Of a stretch of DNA of 55,575 bases, positions 9,428-17,415 are shown piece after piece. The stretch covers positions 1 to 55,575 of the forward strand of contig JAGNBF010000033.1 of the NCBI GenBank assembly GCA_018004935.1, written 5' to 3'. The notes beneath the pieces are model-generated. The model made no database searches, was not told the origin of the DNA, and was given only the letters and a program-made list of their open reading frames with translations. The translations under genes were made by a program, and so were the position numbers. The first letter of the stretch is position 1, and every line of letters starts with the position of its first letter. Origin of the DNA: Chloroflexota bacterium (GTDB lineage: Bacteria; Chloroflexota; Anaerolineae; Promineifilales; Promineifilaceae).

Positions 9428-10534
9428 GTGTCTGAATACCAATATTACGAATTCCAGGCCATTGACCGGCCATTAACTGATGAAGAGCAACGGGCCGTGA
9501 GCCGTTTGTCCAGCCGGGTAGACCCCCATCCCCGACAGGCTGTTTTTGTCTACCATTACAGCGACTTGCCCACGAACGCGAAGCAGTTGCTGGCAAAGTA
9601 TTACGATGCCATGTTTTACATCGCCAACTGGGGTACGACCCAGTTGATGTTTCGTTTTCCTCAGAAACTGGTAGATGTGCGCCAGATAGAGCCGTACTGT
9701 GTTGAGGATAGTATCACCTGTGAAACGATAGGAGAATATGTAATCCTGGACATCCTTTGGAATGACGAGGGTGGTGAATACGACGATTGGGTTGAAGGTG
9801 AGGGTTTTCTGGATAGCCTGATCAGTTTGCGTGAGGCTATTTTGCGCCAGGATTATCGGGTGCTATATCTGGCCTGGCTATCGGCCTTCCACGCCGGGAT
9901 GATGGAAGAGGATGAGGTGGAGCCACCCGTTCCCCCTGGTTTACAGAAGCTGACGCCTGCTTTGCGCCGGTTTATGGAGGCTTTTCATGTAGATGAAGCA
10001 TTGGTCGCGGCCGCGGCCAAAGCCAGCCCCACCGCCCAAACACCCTCCCCCACTGCCTTGCGTCAAACAATTGCCGCCTTGCCTCGTGAAGTCTGCGATG
10101 AATGGTTGCTACGGTTGGCGCAGGGTCAAGAAGCCAATTTGTCCTTGTTGTTTCAACGGGCTTTGCAGTCTGGGCGGGTGGCCGAAACGGAGAGCCAGGG
10201 CAAACGAACCGTTGCGGAATTGGAGCGGCTGGCTGAAGCGGAGTACCAGCATGCACAACAAAAATCTGCGGCCGCGGCAGAGGCAAAACATATCCGCGAA
10301 TTAGAAACATTGGCCTCTAAAGCCGAAGCAACCTGGACGTTTATCGAACAGTTAGTGGAGCAGGGGACAGGACGATCCTATACGGAAGCCACGGAATTGT
10401 TGGTAAAACTGCACCAACTGGCGATGCACCAGAACAAAGAGCTAGCCTTTGCCGGGCGGCTAAAGCGGTTGCGCGAGGCGAATGCCAAAAAGCGGGCCTG
10501 GCTGAGCCGGGTGGATAAGGCGGGGTTGCCGTAA
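9428..10534 (+). CDS. Conserved protein of SWIM-associated type, coiled-coil C terminus
   Basis: 368 residues from a GTG at 9428. The N terminus (YQYYEFQAIDRPLTDEEQ, then SDLPTNAKQLLAKYYDAMFYIANWGTTQL) resembles a family of uncharacterised proteins that often sit beside SWIM zinc-finger genes. No enzyme motif is visible. After about residue 180 an Ala-rich linker (AAAAKASPTAQTPSP) leads to a long charged helical stretch, probably coiled coil, to the C terminus. It follows the pRiA4b-like gene by 26 bp on the same strand. Function unknown. Confidence 0.65.
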   Translation: MSEYQYYEFQAIDRPLTDEEQRAVSRLSSRVDPHPRQAVFVYHYSDLPTNAKQLLAKYYDAMFYIANWGTTQLMFRFPQKLVDVRQIEPYCVEDSITCETIGEYVILDILWNDEGGEYDDWVEGEGFLDSLISLREAILRQDYRVLYLAWLSAFHAGMMEEDEVEPPVPPGLQKLTPALRRFMEAFHVDEALVAAAAKASPTAQTPSPTALRQTIAALPREVCDEWLLRLAQGQEANLSLLFQRALQSGRVAETESQGKRTVAELERLAEAEYQHAQQKSAAAAEAKHIRELETLASKAEATWTFIEQLVEQGTGRSYTEATELLVKLHQLAMHQNKELAFAGRLKRLREANAKKRAWLSRVDKAGLP

Positions 10535-10745
10535 TTGATGATTTGGCGGTGGCTCAAATTCGGACGGCCAGTTTTCAGTTTTTCGAGTGGCAACAACGAT
10601 TGTAGTTGTTGCTACTGTTTATCAGTCAGTTGCCTCTTCTCATGCTTCTTAGCCTAGCAGTTGGGCATTAGAATAGGCTTTGCATACACGCCCTAGTTTT
10701 GTCCTCTTGAAATGAATAAACCTACTTGGATTCGGAAAGGTTGTA

Positions 10746-11612
10746 TCATTTATTGTATTTTTTCAAAGATTCGGGCTCGTCAGGTTTTACAATATCGCCT
10801 TCACAAATACGTCTTGGCTCAGTTGAAAGTGGGTTCAGTGACCATTCGAGAATCGTGCCCGTTTCGGCAGCCGAGTAGAGTTTGTCACCTGATTTTGTGA
10901 AGTCAAGATAGCAAATCGGGTTTCGGTGCTCTTTTAGCGTATATGCTAATTCGCCCTTCTGTACATTCCAGACAATGATTACACCATTCTGATCCCCTAA
11001 GGCTAAAAACTGACCATTTTTATCAAAGATGGCGCTTGTGATATACCCTGATTTTACCGTAAAGGAGTGCTGCTCTTTCATCGACCTTATATCCCATAGG
11101 CGAATATTACCGTCAACACTTACGCTCATGAGATGATGGGCATCGGGAGCCCAAAACAGCCATTTTATCAAAGCTTTGTGCCCTCCCAACCAGCGATCTT
11201 CCGCAAATTTTCCTGCGCTGGTGCGTTTCCAAACATGAATATAATACCCTACCGGACGATCTTTATTGTAGTAGGGGTGGTCTGAGTTTTGCATGCCAAT
11301 AAAGAGGAATTGCCCATCCTGGGTAAAGATAGAACAATCCGTATAACAGCCTTCATATCTAATCAGGTACTTACTCTTATTACCTGAGAAGAAGCCCAAT
11401 ATGGAGAGACGTCTTTTCAAGGCCTTCTCTATTTTCTGGTGCAGAGATGGAGGTGGCTGGCTTGGTTGTCTAGATTCATTGGGGGAAACGGGGAGAATGA
11501 ATAAACGGATGCGATCGCCATAAGGTCCTTCATAGGGTATGCCAAACGTCACCCAATCGTTTTGGGGGAGAAGGTGACATTGGTCAAAGCATTTATTCTT
11601 GACGCTGGCCAC
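10746..11612 (-). CDS. WD40 repeat protein, C-terminal part (frameshifted)
   Basis: 288 residues, with recognisable WD40 blades in the second half: GNIRLWDIRS, GVIIVWNVQKGE and GTILEWSLNP, each preceded by a strand such as ALIKWLFWAPDAHHLMSVS. It overlaps 11549-12259 by 64 bp in another frame. The two fit together across a C run near 11568 (VTFSPK joining to NDWVTFG), so they were once one protein of about 500 residues. The indel is a recent mutation or a sequencing error. WD40 propellers are protein-binding platforms; the partner is unknown. AT-rich, with no GCGGCCGC copy. Confidence 0.7.
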   Translation of the reverse strand: MASVKNKCFDQCHLLPQNDWVTFGIPYEGPYGDRIRLFILPVSPNESRQPSQPPPSLHQKIEKALKRRLSILGFFSGNKSKYLIRYEGCYTDCSIFTQDGQFLFIGMQNSDHPYYNKDRPVGYYIHVWKRTSAGKFAEDRWLGGHKALIKWLFWAPDAHHLMSVSVDGNIRLWDIRSMKEQHSFTVKSGYITSAIFDKNGQFLALGDQNGVIIVWNVQKGELAYTLKEHRNPICYLDFTKSGDKLYSAAETGTILEWSLNPLSTEPRRICEGDIVKPDEPESLKKYNK

Positions 11613-12259
11613 TCTTTGATATCATCAACGCATTGACCTGATGAAAGATTGTAGAATTGAATAAACGGGAAGTTGTTGTGATCGGGGAAATTGAATGGGA
11701 AATTATTGGTGAGTACCAATGTCTGGTTATCGGACCAGATGAAGGCCTGTTTGGGTTCAAAGGGGAGCGGTATTGTTTGTTGCAGTTCCAAGATTATCAA
11801 ATCCCAAATCTCCATCAAGTGGCCGCGAATGAACACCGCCTTCTGCCCATCAGGTGACACTGCCCAAACATCCAGCCTTTCGACCTTTCTCTCTTCTGTC
11901 TGAACCCCTTTCGCGAGATCAAAAAATCGTAGCCGGCCATTACCTTGAATGTTGATGATTAGTTTTTCGCCGACCGCGAGATGGATGGTGAAATTAGTCA
12001 ATACCCGATCTCTTAGATATTTTAAGAAATCCTCAAACCCTTCTGGTTTCGACTTGATATCCTCATCGTGGTTACTTGGGGTCAAATGGGGCATTCCCAT
12101 GAGGGGCGCCAACCAACGTACCGCCTCTTCATAGGTCGCAAAGGTATTTTTTTCCTTATGGCCGTCTCTATCAATCTCAACCTCATACGGCTTGTTTGCA
12201 TCTTGTCGAAACGTAACGTTACACTTCAAGTTGGCATTTTCCAGATGGTCAATGATCAT
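11549..12259 (-). CDS. WD40 repeat protein, N-terminal part (frameshifted)
   Basis: 236 residues in one frame. The first 75 residues (VTFRQDANKPYEVEIDRDGH) are not WD40-like; propeller-like repeats follow, such as GNGRLRFFDLAKGVQ, HLMEIWDLI and PFIQFYNLSSGQCVDD. The sequence ends in NALTNVTFSPKTIG at the frameshift and continues as 10746-11612. One gene broken by a single-base change is the simplest reading. Its AT-richness, lack of the palindrome and position near transposase scraps suggest acquired DNA. Confidence 0.65.
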   Translation of the reverse strand: MIIDHLENANLKCNVTFRQDANKPYEVEIDRDGHKEKNTFATYEEAVRWLAPLMGMPHLTPSNHDEDIKSKPEGFEDFLKYLRDRVLTNFTIHLAVGEKLIINIQGNGRLRFFDLAKGVQTEERKVERLDVWAVSPDGQKAVFIRGHLMEIWDLIILELQQTIPLPFEPKQAFIWSDNQTLVLTNNFPFNFPDHNNFPFIQFYNLSSGQCVDDIKEWPASRINALTNVTFSPKTIG

Positions 12260-12395
12260 TTCGCACTTATCCTATTTGCCCCTACCCTACAAAAACTTTA
12301 TCTCCGCTTATTTTCTGGAGAAGATGAGGTTTGAACCTCTTCATTGATGATACTTTGGTAAAATCATACTTCATCCCAATTGAGGTTATGGTTCC

Positions 12396-12485
12396 ATGAT
12401 CTGGTTTGGCATTGCGCTCACCTTTTCAACAATGTTGGAACTGGTCACTATCGGTCGTCTATCAGATCGAGAAAAAGTATGGTAA
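12396..12485 (+). pseudogene. Transposase (integrase-core type) N-terminal scrap
   Basis: ATG at 12396 reads MIWFGIALTFSTMLELV, then GRLSDREK, and stops after 29 codons. The end matches the opening of DDE integrase-core transposases (typically ...DREKDLEILLLRQQL), and a second scrap of the same region is at 22313-22384. The catalytic part is missing. Confidence 0.5.
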
Positions 12486-12499
12486 GTTCGACGACCTGG

Positions 12500-12694
12500 T
12501 ATTGAGTGCACCAGTCGAAGCAGGGCACCGATTTGACCCGGTTGGTCGCGGCATTTGTCCACTTCTTCCAGAACCCAGAGCTTGTACCTGGCGGTGAAGA
12601 TGCGCCGTTGGGCTTGGGGGACGACTTCGGGGTGCGGTGGTTGGGTGACGGTTGACCCGTTGCTACGCACGTTTTGGGACTGTTTTTGTGTCAT
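12500..12694 (-). pseudogene. Transposase OrfA-like HTH fragment
   Basis: From the ATG at 12694 the frame reads PHPEVVPQAQRRIFTARYKL, then WVLEEVDKCRDQPGQIGALL, which is the helix-turn-helix start of IS3-type OrfA proteins. After GALLR the similarity ends abruptly and the frame continues as the antisense of the other transposase scrap at 12396-12485. Two different insertion-sequence remnants have therefore been joined here by deletion. Confidence 0.6.
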
Positions 12695-12718
12695 GTTTTT
12701 TCCTCTTGGGCCTCGCAT

Positions 12719-13261
12719 TCTACACTAAATTCGAGGCTTGGAGTGTCTCACTCTATATTGACACAATGGGTGAGACGCTTTCCCTTCTCAATCTAATGTA
12801 GAATCAGAGAACGAAATGAACCCAGATCATGGTCTCAGAAGATATATCAACAATCCGTCAATGATGTCAAGTCGATAAACACATTTCGCTACAAGCAGGG
12901 ACAAATATTTTTGATGTCAATTATGCGGGAGCAACAGCATGGAACATTGGGCAGGAATAGGTATTAAAAAGCAAAAAAGCTCTCGAACTTACTCGAGAGC
13001 TTTTTTGCTTATGCCCAGAGCGGGTGCAACGGGAGCGACGGGTTCCGGCTAAGCTCCGGGCAGAAGATATTTGTCTGGACACCGTGTTCAGAACCCCATC
13101 ATATCTTTGTGAAATTGGTTTTGCAGGCTGTTTGTTATGTGGCGATTTGAGTACTGAGTCAATAGGGTTCAAGACCTGCCACTTTAATTTCGACGGCATT
13201 CCGGTTTTAATACTGATTCTGTGATGGGCTATCTTCGCAGCTTGAGTTGTCCCGCAACCGT
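12719..13261. other. Intergenic region with second terminator/tRNA-end-like element
   Basis: No gene recognised. It holds a strong hairpin with A and T runs (12973-13008; arms AAAAAAGCTCTCG and CGAGAGCTTTTTT) and, at 13029-13044, ACGGGAGCGACGGGTT, the same tRNA-Asp acceptor sequence seen at 5959-6008 and 22580-22629. From there to about 13105 it is homologous to 6000-6075, ending near GTTCAGAACC. The copy is diverged, including the hairpin loop. Confidence 0.6.
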
Positions 13262-13438
13262 TCAGTCGTATTGCGCCAGCGCGGCCGCAATCACCTCATC
13301 TGCCGTCCTACGTCGCCCATGATAAGGGAACCTCTCCCCATTCCGGCGCCCCATCTGGTAGCCTTCGACCTTTCCGAACTTGCACAATTTGCAGCCACCG
13401 CGCCGATTGTGCGGCCGCATCCGTTTATGATGAGTCAT
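13262..13438 (-). CDS. Small Arg-rich CxxC protein (58 aa)
   Basis: ATG at 13438 gives a 58-residue protein with RRGGCKLCKFGKVEGYQMG near residues 12-30 and an amphipathic C terminus (ADEVIAAALAQYD). The GGCKLCK start followed by basic residues resembles small conserved bacterial proteins of unknown role that have one Cys-x2-Cys knuckle and many Arg/Lys, perhaps nucleic-acid binding. Both palindrome copies (13281, 13411) fall inside it. It starts 4 bp after the stop of the frame at 13442-13633. Confidence 0.55.
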   Translation of the reverse strand: MTHHKRMRPHNRRGGCKLCKFGKVEGYQMGRRNGERFPYHGRRRTADEVIAAALAQYD

Positions 13439-13441
13439 GAT

Positions 13442-13633
13442 TCAATCGCTATTGGCTACCACTTCCTGTCCAAAAACCTGATCAAGAAACATCTTTTGAT
13501 CGAGTGTTTGTTGCCACTGCCGATGGCGCGTTACAGATTCAACCCACCCTTCCTGTATCAAGGTAGCCAATAAACCAGCCTGCACGGCGGAAAGGGGAGC
13601 GACCTGGAAATAGTTTAGGTCCTCAGCCCGCAA
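13442..13633 (-). pseudogene. Unrecognised gene fragment
   Basis: 63 codons reading LNYFQVAPLSAVQAGLLATL, then QEGWVESVTRHRQWQQTL. It reads like genuine protein, loosely like the C-terminal segment of a PLP-dependent aminotransferase-type protein, but an in-frame stop shortly upstream and the lack of any N-terminal domain suggest a fragment. The identity is uncertain. Confidence 0.3.
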
Positions 13634-13707
13634 AATTTCGGTCAGGGGTAAATTTCTCTTTCAGTGATTGGCAGATTAAGGCAGCACGATTCTGGGATGA
13701 TCATACT

Positions 13708-14748
13708 TTATGGAAGCCTGCACAGCACACGCAAAGCCCGCAACGTAACCCATTTGCTAGGCTGCCCTTTCCGTTCCACATCAGCCCAGGTTTTGCCGTT
13801 ATAGGTGTATTCCAGCTTCCACCGTCCCTGAGCATCTTGTTTGCTTAATAGGAGAGCTATCGCCGGTTGCAAACGGGGATCATCACCATAACCCAGGGCC
13901 GTTAATACTTCCAGATTTTGCAGAACGTCGGTGACGTAACCGAGGGGATAACCGAACTGGAACCAACTGCGGCTGGGCTTTGTGGCGAATCCCATCGGAT
14001 AATTGGCAACGGCTGGATCACAACCTAAGAGGAACGCCATCCCTTGCGTGATAGCTGCCTGTATAACCGGAGTGCGTTCTGGTTCTGGCACTTTGCTCAA
14101 AGCCAGCATGGCCTTGACGGCCCCCCAGGCACAGGGCAAGTAGTTGTTGGCCCCACAGATAAACCCCGGCCCACTATTACCACTGCGATAGTAACGTACC
14201 GGCGCATCCCGTTGCTCCGCGGCCGCGATCCCCTCACCGGTAATACTTCGTGCCAGCCAGTCCAGGGCCACGTCCAGCCGTTCGTCTCCCCACCAGCCCA
14301 GATCAAGCAGGGCCGCGGCCGCGTTGCCTTGCAGGCAATGGATCATACCGCTGGGTTTACCATCAGCACTCAAACCCCCATAGGACGAGCGGGCGTGTTC
14401 AAGGACATAGTTACAACCGGCTCGAACACGTGGATCACGACCATCAGCCCCTAGTTGCGCCAGGAAGATAACGGACCAGAGGGTTCCCGTATATTTGGGA
14501 TAGTAACCAGGGCCAATTGCATCGCTCCAACGGCCATCTGGCTTTTGGTGCGATAGGATGAGAGGAACGGGGCCACCTGTCATGGCGGCTCCTCTGGCGG
14601 CCATAACATCGGGAGCATCATGCGGCCGCGCCAACAACTCCGTTAAAGCAAAATAACGCACCCCTGGGTTTTCCGAATCGGGTTCCAATAGCCAGGGGAG
14701 AGGATCGCCGTTGAGAACTGTTTTCCAGGTCATACGTTCATCCATCAT
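13708..14748 (-). CDS. Prenyltransferase/squalene oxidase repeat-like alpha-toroid protein
   Basis: 346 residues if started at the ATG at 14748, which overlaps the stop of the upstream remnant. Repeats such as KPDGRWSDAIGPGYYPKYTG and SKQDAQGRWKLEYTYNGKTW resemble the QW motifs of squalene cyclase/prenyltransferase alpha-alpha toroids. Close relatives are often misannotated as nitrogenase-related. No DxDD cyclase motif is visible, so it is probably not a true cyclase; the role is unknown. Palindrome copies at 14219, 14315 and 14622 are in frame. Confidence 0.65.
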   Translation of the reverse strand: MMDERMTWKTVLNGDPLPWLLEPDSENPGVRYFALTELLARPHDAPDVMAARGAAMTGGPVPLILSHQKPDGRWSDAIGPGYYPKYTGTLWSVIFLAQLGADGRDPRVRAGCNYVLEHARSSYGGLSADGKPSGMIHCLQGNAAAALLDLGWWGDERLDVALDWLARSITGEGIAAAEQRDAPVRYYRSGNSGPGFICGANNYLPCAWGAVKAMLALSKVPEPERTPVIQAAITQGMAFLLGCDPAVANYPMGFATKPSRSWFQFGYPLGYVTDVLQNLEVLTALGYGDDPRLQPAIALLLSKQDAQGRWKLEYTYNGKTWADVERKGQPSKWVTLRALRVLCRLP

Positions 14749-15284
14749 CCACACTCCGCTTCATCTGGGCATAACATTGTGTCATTTCCCAGCTCACGGG
14801 AACCCACCAGGAGCACTAGATCATCGAGTAAATGAACTTCACCCGTGAACTGCTGCACGTCGTTGATAATGCCATCCTTGATCTGCACAGCGGTATGTCC
14901 CACTCTGGTTTTGGCACAAGCCAGTAATCCCTGCCGACCAAACAATTCTTGGATCACATTCTCCGCTTCAATGAGGCCATCCTGGGTAGCAAACCACATA
15001 AAACTCTGACTGTCCTGCAACATATCCAGGATCACGCTCGGGGAAAGTCCCTGTTCTAGAGAGATATGATCGAAACGCACCTCCTTAGTGGTGGTATAGC
15101 GCACTGTTGGTGTTGTTGTAAGAGGTGCGGGCGTGACACTTAGACTGGAGGTCGTTATCTGCCATGTTGGCGTGATAGTGGGTAAGTTAGCGCGGCCGCA
15201 ACCCATTAAAAGGGCCATCCCCAAGAAAATAAAACGACCTATCCCGCCCATGAGATAGCTTAAAGAATCACGTTCGTTCTTCAT
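14745..15284 (-). pseudogene. Chimeric remnant: propeller-sensor lipoprotein N terminus joined to PP2C/SpoIIE-like C terminus
   Basis: 179 codons. The N terminus has a membrane segment ending in a lipobox-like LLMGCG, a Thr/Pro linker, and then FDHISLEQGLSPSVILDMLQ with SFMWFATQDGL. That is the first blade of a two-component-regulator propeller sensor, normally followed by hundreds of residues. Here it jumps to AENVIQELFGRQGLL and then FTGEVHLLDDLVLLVGS, which looks like the C-terminal end of a SpoIIE/RsbU-type phosphatase. A large internal deletion has fused the ends of two genes, or of one giant gene, in frame. Confidence 0.55.
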
Positions 15285-15718
15285 GAGCGATCAGGCTCCC
15301 ATCATTGCGGCATACCGCAGGCATGAATAACACCTGTAGAGACACCTTCCAATCGCTTTTTACATTGTAAAAGTGAACCAAGGGCACTCCTAGTGATCTT
15401 TGTGGTTGAAAAACATGAGGTTTGTCACGGCTTTTTTATATCGTTTGTCACTACCCGTTTGTCCCAAAGAGTGCATATATATGCTCTTATGGGCGATTAG
15501 GCCTACTTGATCGGGCTAGTGCTGAACGGCAATGAAAGTTAGAAAAATATTTCCCTAATACGGAGTGACCGCAGTCGCATGGGGCTGAGGCGACCGTGCT
15601 GGGAAACAGCGCCCGGTGAATCGGGCTGAAAATCGGTTTCAACCGGTGTTGTTGAAGTAGCCTGCTCCGTTTATGGGCGGGCGGGACCGGAGTAGCGTGT
15701 TAATATGAAACAGATCTC
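15285..15718. other. Intergenic region containing a structured RNA candidate
   Basis: 15285-15540 shows nothing recognisable apart from AT-rich sequence. 15561-15703 is the hairpin-rich segment described separately. Confidence 0.6.
15561..15703 (+). ncRNA. Candidate stand-alone HEARO/omega RNA (no IscB gene)
   Basis: About 140 bases fold into a chain of short hairpins: GTCGC/GCGAC (15574-78, 15590-94), GCTG-GGAAA-CAGC (15598-15610), GCCCG-GTGAAT-CGGGC (15611-15626) and CGGTT/AACCG (15634-15645). An outer CGGAG/CTCCG pair closes them (15561-65, 15665-69). The same CTCCG can also pair with CGGAG at 15688-92, giving alternative or pseudoknot pairing. The GCTGGGAAACAGC and CCCGGTGAATCGGG hairpins in series resemble the HEARO (omega) RNAs that guide IscB nucleases. 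No IscB open frame is present; a lipoprotein gene follows. Stand-alone omega RNA loci are known in Chloroflexota such as Ktedonobacter. The match is from memory, not from a covariance model. Confidence 0.5.
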
Positions 15719-16522
15719 ATGACCTTCACCATTATTTTGATCGTACTGGCCTCTTGCACAGCACCACAAACGCAACCGACATCCACCCCCAATGAAGCAG
15801 GAGAGGTTGTTCCCGCGGACAGTCCGTTAGCGGATATGCCTAACCCCGCGGCCGCAGCCTGCGCCGAACAGGGATTTGTATCTGAGATTCGTGCGGCCGC
15901 GGACGGTAGCCAATATGGCGTCTGTATCTTCCCCGATGGCACTGAATGTGATGAATGGGCTTTTTACCGCGGTGAGTGTGGCCCTGCCAGTCAAAACGGA
16001 AACACACCCTCACCAACGGAAATTCCAACTGCGCTCCCGATTGACCCCTCCCTTTATCAAGGTTGGTGGACCTACACTCACGCTGTCTACGGATTCTCGC
16101 GCATGCTCCCTGAAGATTGGATCGTGGAAGAGGTCGCCGCGAACGACCCACTCCTGGGGGGTCATTTGCTCAATCTTCATCCTCAGGATGTCACGGGAAA
16201 AGAGAACATCCGCCTGACCTTCCGCCGCACGGGTGAAGAGACGCTACTCTGGCCCACAGGCGTGGGACAAGGTGAGTTCATCACGCAAGGGACGCTAGAT
16301 GTAGCCGGTCAGTTGGCACAGCGTGTGCTCCTGGTCTGCCCCACCGGCGAGGTTACGGCGATCTGGTATCACCAGGGTGAGGGCCAACCCAACATCACGC
16401 GGGACGATCTAGAGTTTGGCTTTATCTTCACCGCCGCCAGCCACTGCGAAACTGGTTACAGCCTGAGCGGCAGGATCCAGCAAGTGGGGGAGACGATCCT
16501 TGCTTCTCTCAATGTACCATGA
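15719..16522 (+). CDS. DUF333 domain lipoprotein
   Basis: 267 residues. A short hydrophobic start (TIILIVLASC) ends in a lipobox with Cys13, so the protein is probably membrane-anchored on the outside. Residues about 43-85 form a DUF333 module: NPAAAACAEQGFVSEIRAAA, then QYGVCIFPDGTECDEWAF and RGEC, with four conserved Cys. The remaining part, after a Thr/Pro linker, has no recognised domain. The signal segment is unusually short and lacks positive residues; a frame-shifted ATG at 15705 hints that the original start was lost when the upstream element inserted. Palindrome copies at 15848 and 15893 encode Ala. Confidence 0.7.
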   Translation: MTFTIILIVLASCTAPQTQPTSTPNEAGEVVPADSPLADMPNPAAAACAEQGFVSEIRAAADGSQYGVCIFPDGTECDEWAFYRGECGPASQNGNTPSPTEIPTALPIDPSLYQGWWTYTHAVYGFSRMLPEDWIVEEVAANDPLLGGHLLNLHPQDVTGKENIRLTFRRTGEETLLWPTGVGQGEFITQGTLDVAGQLAQRVLLVCPTGEVTAIWYHQGEGQPNITRDDLEFGFIFTAASHCETGYSLSGRIQQVGETILASLNVP

Positions 16523-16526
16523 CGCT

Positions 16527-16643
16527 TAGGGAATTCAGGGGGTTGACACTATTTGTAGGGGCAACCCTTGTAGTTGCCCTCGTCTGGGCAGGCACATGGC
16601 TAAACCCTACAGTAGCAATCACCCCACGAAATCCCAAAGACCC
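16527..16643. repeat. MITE-like repeat, 110-bp family (TTTGGGAATTCAGGGG ends)
   Basis: Starts AGGGAATTCAGGGGGTTGAC and ends CCCCACGAAATCCCAAAGAC, so the ends are imperfect inverted repeats. Inside is GGGGCAACCCTTGTAGTTGC. Other copies are at 18751-18868, 29891-30002 and 32722-32832, with fragments near 29505 and 52499. Confidence 0.75.
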
Positions 16644-16724
16644 TGTATCGTAAGCAGCCTCGCTCGAGGGTTGTGAAGAAATTTCGCAACCCTCTACCCT
16701 TAATTAGTGAGGACACAAGTCTCG

Positions 16725-17177
16725 ATGAAGATTTCGCACGCAATAGAGATTCATAATACGCCAGAAAAAGTTTTTCACTGGCTCAATAATCCGAAACGAG
16801 CGATGAGTTGGATGGCAAGCGTCGCCAAAACGGAAATCTTGCACGAAACTCCGGACATGGTTGGAACGACCTTTCGGGAGATTGTCGCAGAAAACGGGCA
16901 AGAGACAGAGTTGTACGGTGTCGTTACAGATTATCGCCCCAACCAATTGATTGCTTTTCATCTCAGCGGCAAGTTCAATGTTGTTGACGTGGCATACTAT
17001 CTTGAGGGAATTGCAAATGGTACTCGGTTGACTCAACGAGCAGATATTCGTTTTAAGGCTTTTCTGAAACTGTTGAGCATTTTAATTGGCCCCATACTCA
17101 AGAAGAATCTTATGGCTCAATCACAAAAGGAATTCGCCAGGCTAAAGGAGCTTTGTGAACAGGATACCTCTGATTGA
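16725..17177 (+). CDS. SRPBCC family protein (polyketide cyclase/START-like)
   Basis: 150 residues from the ATG at 16725; an in-frame GTG at 16707 adds six residues but has no better ribosome site. The pattern MKISHAIEIHNTPEKVFHWL, then MASVAKTEILHETP, GTTFREIV and a final long helix (LKKNLMAQSQKEFARLKELC) is that of the helix-grip SRPBCC fold, which binds hydrophobic ligands. The ligand cannot be told from sequence. The gene stands alone, and its codon use looks less GC-rich than its neighbours. Confidence 0.7.
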   Translation: MKISHAIEIHNTPEKVFHWLNNPKRAMSWMASVAKTEILHETPDMVGTTFREIVAENGQETELYGVVTDYRPNQLIAFHLSGKFNVVDVAYYLEGIANGTRLTQRADIRFKAFLKLLSILIGPILKKNLMAQSQKEFARLKELCEQDTSD

Positions 17178-17415
17178 GTAACTGTCCATGAGTTGCATTT
17201 GTGCTTCAAAAAGGCATTAAGTGAAAGAAATAATCTTTGGTGTCATTTCAACTTCCTACACTTCATAGTGTTTTTACAGGGCAAGCCCCATTAAGCCACC
17301 GCATATTTATTCCGGTTCGGGTTGCCCGAATCATATCTTTGGAGCTTACGAGAAAAGGCGACCTCTTGGTGATGGTGGATGCCTGTGGCAGTACCGGTGC
17401 AAAAGAGGTGAAAAA

